Below are positions 9,949 to 23,229 of a DNA stretch of 64,000 nt, one piece after another. A program made the translations under genes and the position numbers. Origin of the DNA: Cryptomeria japonica (Eukaryota; Streptophyta; Pinopsida; Cupressales; Cupressaceae). Position 1 is the stretch's first letter; the number at the start of each line of letters is the position of its first letter. The DNA is taken from positions 377,999,892-378,063,891 of the forward strand of contig NC_081415.1 in assembly GCF_030272615.1 (NCBI RefSeq), given 5' to 3'. The notes below the pieces were generated by a model that searched no databases, was not told the DNA's origin, and saw nothing but the letters and a program-made list of their open reading frames with translations.

Positions 9949-10870
9949 TGATGACCGTTCGTCAGAACTCAGACAACAAAATGTCAGAATTATGACGTAT
10001 TTGGTCGTCGCTATTTTTTCATCGGTGATTCCGATGACGGGATTCATGTCGAACTTCAGACAACACCACGTCAAAAATTTCTATGCACCTACGGTATGTT
10101 TTTTTGACAAGGAGACATCAAAATTCCGACCTTGTTGCATCCTTTATCACCGTAACCTATGCCGATGACCCTTTATATATCATCATAACCTTTGCCAATG
10201 CATTTTTAATTTGGCAGTGTCCATCGAGATAAGTCTTACCGATAGCCTCATCAGCTATCAACATTTGTTTGATGAGGAGACGTCAAAATTCCAACCTCGT
10301 TGCATCCTTTATCGTCATAACCTTTGCCGATGACCCTTTAATGTTGTAACCTTTGCTGATGCATTTTACTTTTGGTAGTTTCCATTGGGATAAGTCTTCC
10401 CGATAGCCTCATCGGCTATCGACAAGACATGATTTCTCCATTATAGGTAGTGTGTGTTCTGCTGATGGACCATCTTCAAGGAGATGTCAGAATTTTGATG
10501 ATTAAGATGACGAAGGAGGCTGCATCCTATGACATTTTTGTCATCGTAGGTATGGGAACATCGTCGGTTGTCTTGTGGTATTCGTCGGAATTTCGACCTT
10601 CCCCAACATTTAAAAAAAAAAAATCCCGACTGCTTTTGTCTACACCGATGACCCTTTATTGTCATAACCTTTGCCGATGCATTTTACTAAATTTGCCAGG
10701 GTCCATCGGGATAAGTCATACCGATAGCCTCATCGACTATCGACAAGACAAGATTTATCCATTGTTGCTAGTGTGTGTTCTACCGATGGACTTAAACGGT
10801 GTATGCTATCCCGATCGCATGCTTCTACTTGTCGGTGTTACCATCGGGTTGACTTTTGCCGATTACAAAG
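9949..10870 (+). repeat. Left subterminal repeat region of CACTA element
   Basis: Three rounds of a module containing TTTGCCGATG, TCGGGATAAGTC and the palindrome CGATAGCCTCATCGGCTATCG-like (10230, 10398, 10715), plus CGTCAGAATT motifs. Subterminal arrays of short motifs are the known binding sites of the accessory transposition protein in Spm-type elements; here that role is inferred. Apparent ORFs (e.g. 10450-10959) are repeat artefacts. Confidence 0.7.
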
Positions 10871-13319
10871 GATTAATATCAACAACATTAATATCAGTGA
10901 GCTTACAAAGGATTAAGTGCAATAGGTACTTCATTATCAGGAAGATAAAGATGAAATAGCTACAAGAATGCATGAGAAGACTTATCATAAGGAATCATAA
11001 TAGTAAATGCCAAAAATGTCTTGCAGCTAGTACATAAAGCATTCATAAAGAGTCAAACAGATAGTCATATTGTTGTTTAAAAATACTATCAAAGGAGGAT
11101 ATTATAAAGATAGAAACCTAGAACTCAGTATGCAGTCATGGATAACAATGTAGGGTTAGGTATAGTCCTAGACCTTGTTTAAAGGGTAACATGTGATAGT
11201 GCATGTGCCTAAGGAAAACTCTACTAAATAGTGAGCAACAAGATTACCGAGAAGAATATTTCAGTCTTAGGCATACACAACTCAAAGAGATAATTATTAT
11301 CAAAGAAAGCAATTACAAAGATATATCTAGTCATAAAAGATAATCATCTGAGTTGGAGACATGAGAATATTCTAGAACTCAAAGTAGATAGTGCCAGCAT
11401 AAGGCATACACTCCATTTCAAGGCCCCAAACTTAAGGGAAATACAAGGAGATTCCATCAATGCTAATTGTAGTCCATAAAAGCCTTGTCGCAAAGAAAAT
11501 CAAAGACAAAGTACAGTCATAGAGAGATAAGAAGATCAAGTCTATCAAAGTAAAAAAATAACTCAAAGGCATTCAAAGATGTAATAGTCATAAGGCATGC
11601 ATAGAGGCTCAGTAAAATGGTGTTACAATATTGCAAACTATTAATGAGTGAAGAATAAGGTTTGTGATAGAAATCAGGTTCTAAATACACAGGCACATGA
11701 TAGTAAGTTTGAGATTAGACAATGCAACATGGAGATATGATCGCCTTCTATGAGAAATGAAAGTGCAGTCATGATAATATTTTTTTGTAGATTGGACTAC
11801 CATAAACATGCACATGGAAATGACTAAAGGGTGGGAGTTTTAGTTAAGTTAACTTCAAGTTAGAATGCAAGTTCTTAGTATCATTCATTAGTTCAGGCAT
11901 TATTTTTTAGAGAAAATATGGATTTCTAAGTTCATCATCAGTTTGAGGCTTGAAAAGGTGGAGTTTTGAGGACAATTTCATCAGTTCTACAATAGCTAGA
12001 AGCCTCTCATAGGTCATACATGAGACAAGATGACTTTTAGATAATTTAACAACTAAGTTACCAATTTGAGTATGCATACAGATACAAAATCGGGTACGGA
12101 TTCAAGGAATCAGAAAAAACAAATCCTTGGGTAGGGGTACGGGTACGTCCATACACACACACACACATATATATGACATAAAATATACTCCAATGATATA
12201 AAAGCAACTGAGAGCAAATGTAATCTTGAATTTATTTAGTTTATGACAGACTAAAATGAAATCAAAGTAAACACTCATACAATGAATTGCATAGATGCAT
12301 AAACTGATTTGATTAATGATGCTCAATTAGGTCTTGAAACCCTCAGAAAAATATTGACAATACCAGATCTAGTCATCAAGATAGTAGGATGAAAAAATCT
12401 AGTGATAAATAATGCCACTATAACTATTGGAAGATCTCAGAGCTAATTACTAATCAATATGATAACCAGTTGACCAATAAGAAATCACTAATAGTAGTTT
12501 CACATCCTTATGATAGTATGAAGAAATCAACAAAAATAGAAATAAAGATTAGATTGCACCAATGATGACAGACTATGTATTTATGATAATTGCAATTTGA
12601 ATAACAGTTTGGGTCAGATCACATTTCTTACAAAAGGTTGCAGTGTATATGAGATAGCAATTTAAATTGTACACTTTGCAGCCAACATCACTTTATTAAT
12701 TTGCCCCAAAATTAGGCACAACAGATGATAAAAAATCACTGAGGACCCAACCACGTAAGAAGGACCTTGGAGGAATCCAATGGGAATCAAGCTCGGACCA
12801 GGACCCATGAAGGGTTGGAATCAAGATCCAGGGGTTTTAGTGAAGAATCAGTAACTTAGTTTAACAGTTAGTTTCCAGTAGTTCCACCTCCTTTTATGCA
12901 TTCTCTTTCTTCAAATTCGACCCAAAATAAACTCAAAATGAACAATGAATGAACAAAATGAGGCAGTGTGTCTATTCTCAAACAAAATGAACAAATGTTA
13001 AGGAATGAACAGAGAAAGTGTGTCTATTCTAGAACAAAAATAAATTGACAAAACCAATGAGGCATGCATTCACTTGTAATGGGAAACTATCTCGTAGAAG
13101 CATGTTCACAACCTGCAACACTGAATATGTAACCTACAAACAAGATGCTTAGCATCAATAAGATTAACAGTGGAGCATAATGAAATATTGAAAAGTGTGT
13201 TACCTTATTGAGCTTCTCTTTGTTTCAAGAATAGTTTAATATTTACTACTTAACAGGGCCAACCAGGTGAAGGTGGAAGCTTATTTGCCCCCCCTAATAT
13301 CACTCTAAATTCCCCGTTA
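10871..13319. other. CACTA internal spacer, no gene seen
   Basis: AT-rich sequence without supported ORFs. A short CA/TA dinucleotide run lies at 12152-12175. Nothing resembles an exon of the flanking transposase, though distant exons cannot be excluded. Confidence 0.45.
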
Positions 13320-13324
13320 ACGTC

Positions 13325-13480
13325 TAACATTCTTTCATCTATTAATGAAACATAACATTCATTCATTATCACGCAACATTTATTAACACATAACATTCAT
13401 TAACATTCATTAACAAGTAACATTCATCAACATTCATTAACACGTATCATTCATTAACATTCATTAACACGTAAAATCCA
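13325..13480. repeat. Short tandem repeat, AACATTCATTAACACGTA type
   Basis: About eight imperfect units of 17-31 bp built on CATTCATTAACA, with alternating ACACGTA and ACAAGTA spacers. Confidence 0.75.
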
Positions 13481-13506
13481 GTTGTTAGCATATAATAAGA
13501 TTAAAA

Positions 13507-13990
13507 TCATTTTCTTTTCTTTCTTTTTGAAGCTTGGAGGTAAAGACTAAGTGGACGATCATTGACTTCATCATTTGTCCCCTCTTCAGTTCTTTTTCCC
13601 TGTGCTTTTGATCTAGTTAATGTATGCCTAGTCCTGTACTCACGATGAGGATGCATATGCAAAGGGGGGTCCGCTGCAATAACAAAGAAATGGGTTAAAT
13701 TCATGAGTTTTATTATTATTGTTACAAGTATTTCATTAATTAAAAGAAAATTGTAGGGGTTCTCTTTACCTGATGGGGCCACATCATCTTCCTGATCATT
13801 TTGACTAGCCTCATCCTCAACATCCTGAACACCCTCTAAATCCTGTAGAGTTGAAACATGAAAGATTATATTAATCAATACACCAATTGCAATTAAATTT
13901 GTTTAAAGGAATAACAATGGTCCTCGTTACATGGTGGGGCCCCATCACATTCCTGATGTTTTCTACCTAGATCATACTCAACTTTCTCAC
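13507..13990 (-). CDS. Small spliced exons with acidic segment and basic C-terminal tail
   Basis: On the minus strand an acceptor-like CTCTACAG precedes DLEGVQDVEDEASQNDQEDD at about 13843. A donor (CATCAG|GTAAAGAG, near 13770) and an acceptor (TTATTGCAG, near 13677) bound a ~95-bp intron. The following exon ends in a strongly basic QASKRKKRK tail before the stop at 13507. The exons lie downstream of the TNP2 coding region on the same strand and may be its last exons or a separate small gene. The tail resembles a nuclear localisation signal. No family recognised. Confidence 0.4.
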
Positions 13991-14256
13991 CACAGTCAAC
14001 ATGCTCTAAAATAAAATGAGGGCTATCCGACACTCTATCTGTCTCCATCTCCTACGGGTGGCATGGTTCTACTATTAGGACATCATGAATAAATTATTAA
14101 TGACATTAGATTTTAAAACACAATGAATTAATTATGTGACCATATATATAAGTGAAATACATTTCTATCAAGAAATCAATATCAAATAGATAATATTCTA
14201 ATCGCGTACCAATACATTTCATTCATGTCATTGATCTTCTTCTTCACCCAACTCAC

Positions 14257-14257
<1 letters not shown>

Positions 14258-14320
<63 letters not shown>
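14258..14320 (-). repeat. (ATC)21 microsatellite encoding poly-Asp
   Basis: Twenty-one uninterrupted ATC units. On the minus strand, in the frame of the preceding DUF4216 domain and after one TAG near 14378, it reads as a run of Asp ending in CELGEEEDQ. Alternative frames give poly-Met, which is not a protein. Confidence 0.85.
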
Positions 14321-17300
14321 TTCATCATCTTGTTCTTCTTCATGAACATTTCTGTCAGGAACATCATCATCAACTAACTATCGATCGTGATCATCATCTA
14401 CTTCTTCGATATCTTCTTCTTCCATCACATCATACTTTACCGATCTTCCTCTTGGATCATGTCTAACAAAAAATGACCAACCCAGTTTATAAGGGAACCT
14501 CTGAGTAAAATACCTGCTCACATTAGCTTGGAAAAACATATGGTTTATTTCCAGCTCGCTCAAATGACCCTGTATTAACCATTGTAGATCCATTATCATG
14601 TTCAATAATAGTTCTATCAGGATCATTTTCATTCAATCGCAGCCTGTACCATTGGACGACAAAAATAACTAATTTGAAGGACCTAAAGTCGCACTCAAGT
14701 ATATCATCCAAAATCCCATAGTAGCGATATTCTGAAACTCGAGGATGTATGATGCTTCTAGACGAAACATTAGTCACCTGAAATACTACACTTATTCCAG
14801 AATCACAAGTTTTCTTCATGTCATCCAACTTTTTGATGCGAAATTTATAATAACCATTGCACCACATAGCCTTGTGGTGTTTAACTTGCAAAATGTCAAA
14901 CATATATAATATGTACATCATTACAATTGGAAGAAAATTAAATAATATGGGCAATTAATATATTTATACATACATGTTTATCTCTTAAACCATATGCTAA
15001 ATCAATTTCTCTTTGTGTAACACGGGAATCTCCATTCCGGTGAGCTTCTTTAACCAATGAAGCCACACCTTCCCATGTTAATGCACAACCATATTTTTGA
15101 CATCTTTGAATCCATACCATCATCCAATCAAGATTGTTTGCAACATACAAATGTAGTGCATCCCACTCTTGACCAACTGTACAAAAAATAACTAGAAATT
15201 TATAACTGAAGTATACTAAAGATTACAAATAAATTAACTACAATACATATAAAAATAATTGCAATATCGAATAATTACCTCTCACTTTTCTCATTGTACC
15301 TTTCCCCATCAGGTTCTCCCCTTCAAATTTGTTAATGGAGTTGGGATCCCAAAAACGATCTACACGGATCTTTGCCATGAACTTAGGAAGGTATTCAGTA
15401 ATGTACACCATAGTTTGGTATACCATATATCCCTCCACCATAGAACCCTTAGGATGTGCTCTTTGTTGAACCAAAGACTTCAGAAATTTCAAGTGCCTCT
15501 CAACCATCCAAATTGACCTTGTGTGTACAGGTCCACACAATTCAATCTCCTCAACTTGGTGTATGAGGTAGTGTTCTTGTGCATTGAAAAAAGTTGAAGG
15601 TAGACACTTGCATTTCACACATTAGATGAGGAATTTTTCTCTTCCAATATTTTATATCTTCTTTATGGATTTCTTTAGATGACAACCACCTAGAAGAGAT
15701 TCAAGACACAAATATATTAACGAGACTTTAAAAAATAATATACAATATATTACATAACAAGTAATATCACTACAAATTGAACAAATATCACTACTTACCT
15801 CATGTATTTTCCAAGATCATATATAACTTGCTTGACATTATTATCAAAGTGGTTTGGGAAAGATAGAGGTAGAAAGTACTGCAAGAATTATTAAATGATC
15901 TTTTTCATTGTTTTCTAACATAATACAATGAAAAGTACATGCAGTATACAAATATATAGTAAATACACAAGAACATGAATTACCTTAATGAAGGTATGCC
16001 AATCATGCATTTTCATCCCTGACCCAAATTCACTTTTCTTTGCTATGAGATTGTTTATGTTTGCAACAAATCCTGTGGGAAATCGAATTTTTTCATATGA
16101 CTTCTTTTATAGAATTGCTTTGCTACTCTATTAATAACTAAGGAAGGCCACTTATATTAATATGGTCTCCATTGCTATTTGATTGAATGGCATTTTTCAT
16201 CGCATGATTGGATTCTTGAATGTCAGTACCAATTTTGACAATTTTTTGTTTGTCACGCCTTCCATCCAATAGTTTCCATAATGTCTCTATTATATTATTT
16301 CCAATATGCATAGTATCAAATAAATGCACAATTTGGAGCTGCTCATAGTAGGGCAACCTACTAAATTATCTGGGATAGCTCTTTAATCCCTTTGGAAGGT
16401 GGTTATTGATGCCTTGACAACCTTCACGAGACATATAATACGTTAAAAAAGTTAACAACGACGATCATCATCAATTGCATCATCAGTAAACAAGACACAA
16501 TATAAAAATACAAATTCCAAACATAAACCATTAGATGGAATGACATTACCTTGACAATTAATTCTATTATATTCCAACTTCCATAGGCGAGGTGTGTCAT
16601 TCTTCATGGCTTTGATGTAGTCTCTTCTTTCCCATTGAAAAGATGTTTTTTAATATTTTGATACTTATGATTTTTGTGGAGGAAGTGCTTATACTCATCA
16701 AACACCCGCTTTCCTAAACTTTTTGAATAACGAGATTTCATCTTTGGACCACTATAACATACCAGAAAAATGTGTTAGCCTTGGGGCATCATGAATTGTC
16801 CATACAAGCATTCCATGGAATTGAAATTATCTTTGTCCTATTGGTCTAGAGACATCATACATAGTGACACCATTCCATAACTCCAATAATTCATCGATAA
16901 GAGGCTCAATATATACATTCATATCTTTAACTTGGTACTTACCTAGTTGAATGAACAAAAACATTACATAATTATTATGACTATTTTTCTGCAAAATTTA
17001 TAATTTAATGTGGATGACTATTAAATGAAAAAATACTTGGAACAATCAATGCCAACATTATGTGCTCCCTCTTTGTTGACAACCATGGAGGAATGTTATT
17101 GTTGATAACAAAAACAGGCCACACCAAGTAAGTAGATCTCATCTCTCCAAATTGATTGACACCATCCGCTGCCAATGAAAGCCTGAGATTACAAGGTTCT
17201 TTAAAGTTTGGCCACTTTTTGTCTATGTCCATAAATGCAGAACCATCTGCAGGCATTTGAATAAAGTCATCTTGAATTCTATTGCGTGCATGGTAATCCA

Positions 17301-18169
17301 TAAATTGCGGCAAGCTTTCGTACCTAAATAATCGTAGCAAACATGGAATAATGGGAATATAACGAACAATCTTGCAAGGAACCTTTTTTGTTAGTTGATC
17401 TATTCAATATCTACTCATATGACATTCAGAGCATTCTGTTTCAAATTCATGTTGTTTATGATATATAATATGATCATTAGGACATACATCTATTGCTTGA
17501 TACTCCATTCCAATATCTTTCATAATGGAAAATAATTCTCGGTATGAGTGAGTCAGAATATTTGATGGTGGTAACAAAAACTCACCTATCAATCTACAAC
17601 CAAAAATATAATTTGTTAATATAAAGAATCTTAATGGTGCATGTTTCACCCTTTATTAACTATAATGAAATAACAACAAAAATAGATGAAAAAACATGAC
17701 ATATATGACATACCTTAACATACGTGAGATTGTTATGTTTGATAAATTGTTCATAATCTTCAAGTTCACCAACAACAATACAGTGGAGAGAAGAGTTGTT
17801 TGGGAGCCTTCATAAAGGGGTTCGTATGCCTTCTCAAGTAGAGGTACATCATGAACAAAATCAAAGTCATCTTGATCATCATGATCAGTTGCGCTAGCAC
17901 TAAATATGTCGTGGATCAATGTATTTGTACCATAATTTTCAATTATGTTTTCTGGTGCATGATCATCTTCTTCCATAGGATCATAATCTTCAACTTTGAT
18001 ATTCACACCTCCATGTTCCTCTACTTGGAAAACCGCATTCTCCAGGTTGTGGCAGTCCATATCATGTGCCCTAGGGCGCTCCACCAATATAACAATGATC
18101 GACATAAATAAACCATGATCATGATCTCATCATCAAGTGATTTCTTATGTATATAAATCCTTAAAGTGA

Positions 18170-18300
18170 TGTACAACCTAAGTTGCCCTAGTGGTAGAGA
18201 ACTTGTGTTCTTAAAAGAGAGGTCACAAGTTCAAATCCCAAAGGGGGTAAGGTATGTACACGTCATCGGCTTTGGCCCATTCCCTATCAAAAAATAAAAT
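18170..18300 (+). mobile_element. tRNA-derived SINE candidate in a TNP2 intron
   Basis: TTGCCCTAGTGGTAGAG matches a Pol III A box (TRGCNNAGYGG-like, one extra base) and, about 30 bp later, AGTTCAAATCCC matches a B box (GGTTCRANNCC-like). A ~60-bp unrelated 3' part ends in ATCAAAAAATAAAATAA, the A-rich tail expected of a SINE. No clover-leaf can be completed beyond the T arm, so it is not a tRNA gene. It lies between exon 1 (ends 18333) and exon 2 of the transposase. No clear target duplication was found. Confidence 0.6.
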
Positions 18301-18559
18301 AACATGTTAAAATGATATAATGAACAACTTACCAATAGATGATAATCATGCACCCCTTCAATGTGACCATGCTGCCTATAATGTTTCTCAGTTGTTGTGA
18401 TTAGAAGTCTTCTAGTATTTAAGCCTTACAATTTTTGTAGGGACAATAACATTTTCTATCACCTTTTCTTTTCAAGCTAGACCACAATATAGAAATTGAC
18501 TCCTTATTTTGTTCTTTGTTGATATTATCTGACATGATCTTTCTTCACAGGAAAAAAAA

Positions 18560-19369
18560 ATCAGGCTATGGAAACTTCGGTCTATAACCTTCACAAACTA
18601 AGCAAAATGATGTTGCAAGTATGCAAGTCTTCTTAGAACTAGTTATAAAGAACTTTAAATGTTAGTTATGAAATGATTTTTTAGTATAATATACCAAATT
18701 GTAATACTTAAACATAGAAAAATTGTAAAACGAACCAAAACCATTGAACATTCAACACAGTAACATCATGAACAACAATCATTGATAGATCACAAGAGCA
18801 ACAACTATATTAAAACAATGTCAAAGCACTCTGGTAAGATCAAAGTAGTGACAAGGTCAACAAGGTTCACAAATATTTGAGGGATCCTATAGGCTCTCTG
18901 CATCACTAGGATTCTCTAGAATTTTCAAACTAGGGCAAGCAGTAAGTCAAGAGTAGCTACATTTAAAGGAGCTTGAAGGTAACCAACTCCCATCCATATG
19001 TGATTTGGCTCCTGTAAACCAACCATCAACTCAAAATCTTGAAGGTGGCACTAAGATGAGACAAGGCAGACAAAGATCCTCTCAAAGTGCAAATTGGAGG
19101 ATAGAAAGCTTATCAGACATTTCTTGGAGTGATAAAAAATGCAAATGTGATTGTGGCTACTTATCAAATGGTTTTTAAGATTCTTTTGAAGAAAAAACAT
19201 GTGTTGTTATCAGATGGTATATATGGATGAGCTTTCACTTTGATAAATTTTGCCAAAATGTATGCTTCAAAAGTATCTTAAAGAATAACTAGGAATAGTG
19301 GAGTCCATTTTTGTGTTAGAGGTTTTTTTCAGTTTATATTGAACCCATTAAGAAGATTATAAACATTTG
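18560..19369. other. CACTA internal spacer, no gene seen
   Basis: No supported ORF or repeat. It is upstream of the transposase ATG at 18535 and may hold its promoter, but no convincing TATA box was picked out. Confidence 0.35.
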
Positions 19370-19880
19370 TATTCGTAAGGAAAAGAAAAAGTTACAAAAA
19401 AATTGAAATTGACACTATCGGCAAAAGTCAACCCGATGGTAACACTTAAGACAAGGAGAAGCATGTGATCGAGATAGAATACATTGATGAAGTCCATCGA
19501 TAGAACACACACAAGCAACAATGGAGAAATCTTATCTTGCCGATAGCCGATGAGGCTATCGGTAAGACTATTGCCGATGAGAATGTTGGGAAAGCTTATG
19601 ATGAGGAAACCTAACTTATTGGGAGAAGCTACACTAAAGGAAAAGACATCAAGGAAATTATGCCCATCGCTTGAACACATTTTAAGCTACCCCACTGTCC
19701 GATGAGACTAGTGGGATAACTCGCCCTGATCAGCAGGAAGAGAGGTCATCTACTTATGTTATCCCGACGAGTAAGAAGAAAACAGGAGGCTGTGAAATTC
19801 ATCAAATCAACATATACCGATCAATAGGTAATCTCAATGTATCGAAGAAAGGGAGAGAGTTATGCCGATGATGTCAAAAT
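19370..19880 (-). repeat. Internal copy of subterminal modules M1 and M2
   Basis: 19370-19570 (module M1) is an inverted copy of left-end 10710-10865, sharing AAAGTCAACCCGATGGTAAC, GAAGTCCATCG and a perfect hairpin CCGATAGCC-GATGA-GGCTATCGG at 19539-19561. 19571-19860 (module M2) contains GGAAATTATGCCCATCG and GATGAGACTAGTGGGATAAC. M1 and M2 recur at the right end (30660-31390), M2 also at 23574. Confidence 0.7.
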
Positions 19881-20119
19881 AAAATTACTAAGACATTGTC
19901 AAATCAAATTTCAAAACTGAAGCATAGGACTCTTATTAAATGTTTGCATTGGGTTCACAATCAGCCAATTTATGGGATGCTAATCATTGCGAGTTTGGCA
20001 TTGAATACATGTGTTATATAATTGAAGTCGCCTGACATAAAACTCACACAGTGAAGGAAATTGGAAGAATAGAGACTTCTAATTTGTAAAGGGTAGAGTG
20101 AGAAATTGTAGTTACAAAA

Positions 20120-23060
20120 ATGGAGGCATCTAGTTCTACAGGGAAAAAAGATCAGCCAAGAGTTTGGAGTCAGGAGCCAAGAAATCCAAAATAGGCGAAG
20201 ACGCCCTAGTTAGAAAATTGAACCAGTATATGATTGATCAAATGCAAGCACTTGGCCCTAAGTCTAGAAGATCGAAACAACATCTACCTGGCTGGGATCA
20301 ATTAGAAGATAGATGCAAGGATGTCGAGGATGTTTGGACTAGGGTAAGGGGCTATGAATTGTTTTTATTCCATTACTTGAGGAGAAATAGGGAGGTGCCA
20401 CTCTGCAACCATTGGGTTACAAATATGGGTAAGCTAATTGTCCCTGATGTTTTTGTAAATGTGAAAGTTTTAGAGATTCTAGTGAGAAATTATAAATTTG
20501 CGGGCAGATACATTTAGACTCCAAATGGAGAAGCCTTCATAAGGTTTTCAGTAAACACTATGAAAAGAAGTGTTCAACCTAGATTCTGGTTTTGGTAAAG
20601 CTCTGTCTTTTGGGGAATTGGAAGAGGAATATCAAAGAATGGACACTACATACCTTGGGTGGAAACTAGGTGTCCATAAAGAAGAAGTGGGACAACTTAC
20701 AAAACAGGATGGACCACCATTTAACATTGATTTGTTCAGAAATTACCTTTAGTACACCTATATGTCTCATGGGTAGTTAGGAGGCATTAGGGTTCCAAAC
20801 CTCATGAGTATTGGACCATTTGTTTTAGCTTCAGACATTCAAATGTATGAACCCGAGCCGTTTGATTATGTGTCATATTTGGTGGAGAGATTGCATGAGG
20901 TTTTTTTGAACCTCAAGGATAATAATTGCCCTAATTTCAAGTTTTACTCATTATTGATGCATTTAATCTTATTCTATGGATATTTTAGGGGTATGTGGCT
21001 CGAGGAATTGAGGCTTAACGTTAGAAATAGGCAAGGGCAGGAGCAAGCTATTCAATTATGGACTTCTATTTGGGATTCTCGTTACACAACATGAAAGCAA
21101 ATTATATCAAATTTGAGGAATATATAGTAAAGCCAATTTATCGGATGTATGGATTTCCTTGTGATGGATCAATTTTAGATGATATTAAAAGATTTTTAAG
21201 ACCTAAAGATTTTGATGACAAAAAGATAGTGAATCATAACTCGGGAGATTGGTATGTCCACAAGGGCTTCACATGCTTGAGGATATATGGGTTTGAAGGA
21301 ACTCCCTATATGTTGCAAAATTGTGTTCCCAACCAAAAAACATACTTGGAGATTGTCAGACAATTGAGTGTCTCAAATGCTAACAACTTTGGGGATCTGC
21401 GTAAGCAGGCTTTCTTGTCAGGTACTCTCAGCTTTGGAGATTTCACAATTATTTCAACAAAAGCCAATGATGTAATTGACAAGAAATTAATGGAAGAATA
21501 AAATTTATTCAAACATTTTGCAAGAAAGAATTATAATCCGGAAGGATATATCCAATGCTGCAAGAAAAGGCAAAATCTAGGTGATTATTTGCATGCGAGT
21601 TTGGAAGCGGAAGATATATTTAGGAACATAGAAGATGCAGAGGCTTAAGAAGTGATTGATAACCTAAAAAAACAATTGGAGGAGAAAATACAAAGGTTAA
21701 TGGAGATGGAGTCAGAAGAAGAAACATCAGAAAATGAACCAGGAGACACTAAAGCCATTTCTAGGTCATAGGCAAAAGATGTGGAAGAAGAGTTCAATGA
21801 AGATGATCAAATTGTAACTAAAATGAAAATTTATAAAGATGCAAGATTGGATGGACATGCTGCTTTTGTGGCAGATGATGTATTTGTTAAATACAAAGAA
21901 TTTAAGTCTTTTCTTTATAATTTCAAAGGCAAAATGCTGAGGGAGTCTATCCCAAATGTGACACCTGAAAATGAGGCATAATTATTGAAGAAACTAAAAG
22001 AGGATATAGAAGTAGAATTGGTGACAATGACTCCATTGAGAGGGAGACAATTACTGATAGACGCGAGATTTATTCTTTTTCCAGGATGGGACCTACGTGC
22101 CTCTTTTATTTTTTAAAGTTTATTGCACTCTGATAATAAGGAATTCAAATTGGATATTCAAGGAGTTAATGACATTTTTATTCAGTCAATATTTGATCTA
22201 AATGAGGAATAACTAATGCTATGGGCACTATATCCACCAAACAAGAGACCAACAATCTTTGATGTGGATAGGGATTTTGGACACATGATGAAATTAAAGG
22301 TGGGAGAAATTGATCCTATTGTCTCAGTAGATGTAGGAGTAGATATTTCCAAATAAAACATGGCACATGCAATTAAAGTGGTAAGGGAAAGGAATCAATA
22401 CAAAGCTATGTATGAGGAGGCCATCACAGTTTGAACCCATGTTGCTTTCTCTTGAAATTTCAAAATGGAAGAAGAAATGTGAGGAATTGCAGCAGGAAAA
22501 TCAAAGAATTCTCAAACATATGCAAAGTGTAAGAATTGATACTGCTTCTTTCTTATTGACTAAAGATTTGAAAAGTTGCAGGGTCACTTGGAAGGCTTTT
22601 GGGTTGTGTTTCAAAAAAATATGGACAATGCAGTATCAAATAATAGGATAAAAAATAGACTAGGGGTCAAGCTGCATGAGAAGAATTTGGAGAGAGCAGA
22701 TGCCAAAGAGATTGAGAAAATTGAAAGGCTACTTGCAAAGCATGATAAATTCGATGCAAAATTATAAAATGAATATGATGAGTGTAAAGATGTAATCCAA
22801 CATGGTATTCCTATGTTAGTTGACCAGAAAGGTGAAACTAAGGATAAGGATAAGTGGATTATTGAATGCCAGAGTCTCCTCAGTGTTGCCCTTAATGCTG
22901 CTCGCTCAGATGGAATAGAGTTAAAGGAAACCACTCCACAGATGGAGTAGTTTGTCACATTGGAGATCGTGGTTAGGGACGTGATTTATGATGCGGATAC
23001 CTATAAGTCAGAAAAGTATTTGGACCATATTAAGAACCGTGGTGAAGTTCTTGGCAATTA
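20120..23060 (+). pseudogene. CACTA accessory gene, copy 1, unrecognised family, broken
   Basis: ATG at 20120 (MEASS...) is followed after about 11 codons by a run of six A where copy 2 has seven, a one-base loss that shifts the frame. The coding trace then continues from 20164 with a basic N-terminus (SKIGEDALVRKLNQ), a segment HLPGWDQLEDRCKDVEDVW, a long mixed alpha/beta-like middle (20804-21500), an acidic Glu-rich stretch (21650-21780), and a coiled-coil C-terminus (22412-22767) to the last codons near 23060. In-frame stops and one frameshift near 20560 break it into at least eight pieces. Full length would be about 950 codons. I recognise no domain. By position (second gene of a CACTA element) it could be a TnpA-like DNA-binding helper or captured cargo; neither is shown. 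Confidence 0.6.
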
Positions 23061-23229
23061 GCTCTTGTTCTGAATGTTTCAAATTGTTGTCTTTTAAAGT
23101 TTTATGTAAAATGTTTTTTATGTTGGTAGTTGTGTTAGGGTCAGTGAGTTGGTATTTCTAGTTAAGATATTAGTTAGAGTAATTCTGAATGAAGGGGTAT
23201 GCCCTTTCATTTTGAATCTGAATCCTCAT

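Larger units (their letters stand above)
14228..18535 (-). pseudogene. CACTA TNP2-type transposase gene, multi-exon, broken
   Basis: Exon 1 (18535-18333) starts MSDNINKEQNK and has a Cys-rich CYCPYKNCK segment plus a following His stretch, like the transposase-associated domain, then a donor at 18332. Exon 2 (about 18100-17714) ends TTAAG|GTATGTC. The next exon starts at 17593 after TTGGTTGTAG and carries GMEYQAIDVCPNDHIIYHKQ, the TNP2 zinc-binding region; a TGA near 17402 interrupts. NLRLSLAADGVNQFGEM and WPVFVINNNIPPW (about 17190-17080) and DMNVYIEPLIDELLELW (about 16930) are TNP2 core motifs. KMHDWHTFIK lies near 16000. 15618-15238 matches DUF4218 (VEEIELCGPVHTRSIWMVER). 14954-14400 matches DUF4216 (YYGILDDILECD). 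An acidic tail with poly-Asp ends at TGA 14228. Frameshifts and stops occur between exons, so it is probably dead. Confidence 0.75.

Noticed and set aside
10450-10959. 169-codon ORF in the CACTA left subterminal region
   Set aside because: Made of subterminal repeat modules; similar ORFs arise wherever these modules recur (19357-19680, 23440-23694, 30961-31173).
14182-14373. Poly-Met ORF
   Set aside because: Wrong-frame reading of the (ATC)21 microsatellite.
18180-18255. tRNA gene
   Set aside because: Only Pol III box matches are present; acceptor and anticodon stems do not pair. A SINE fits better.
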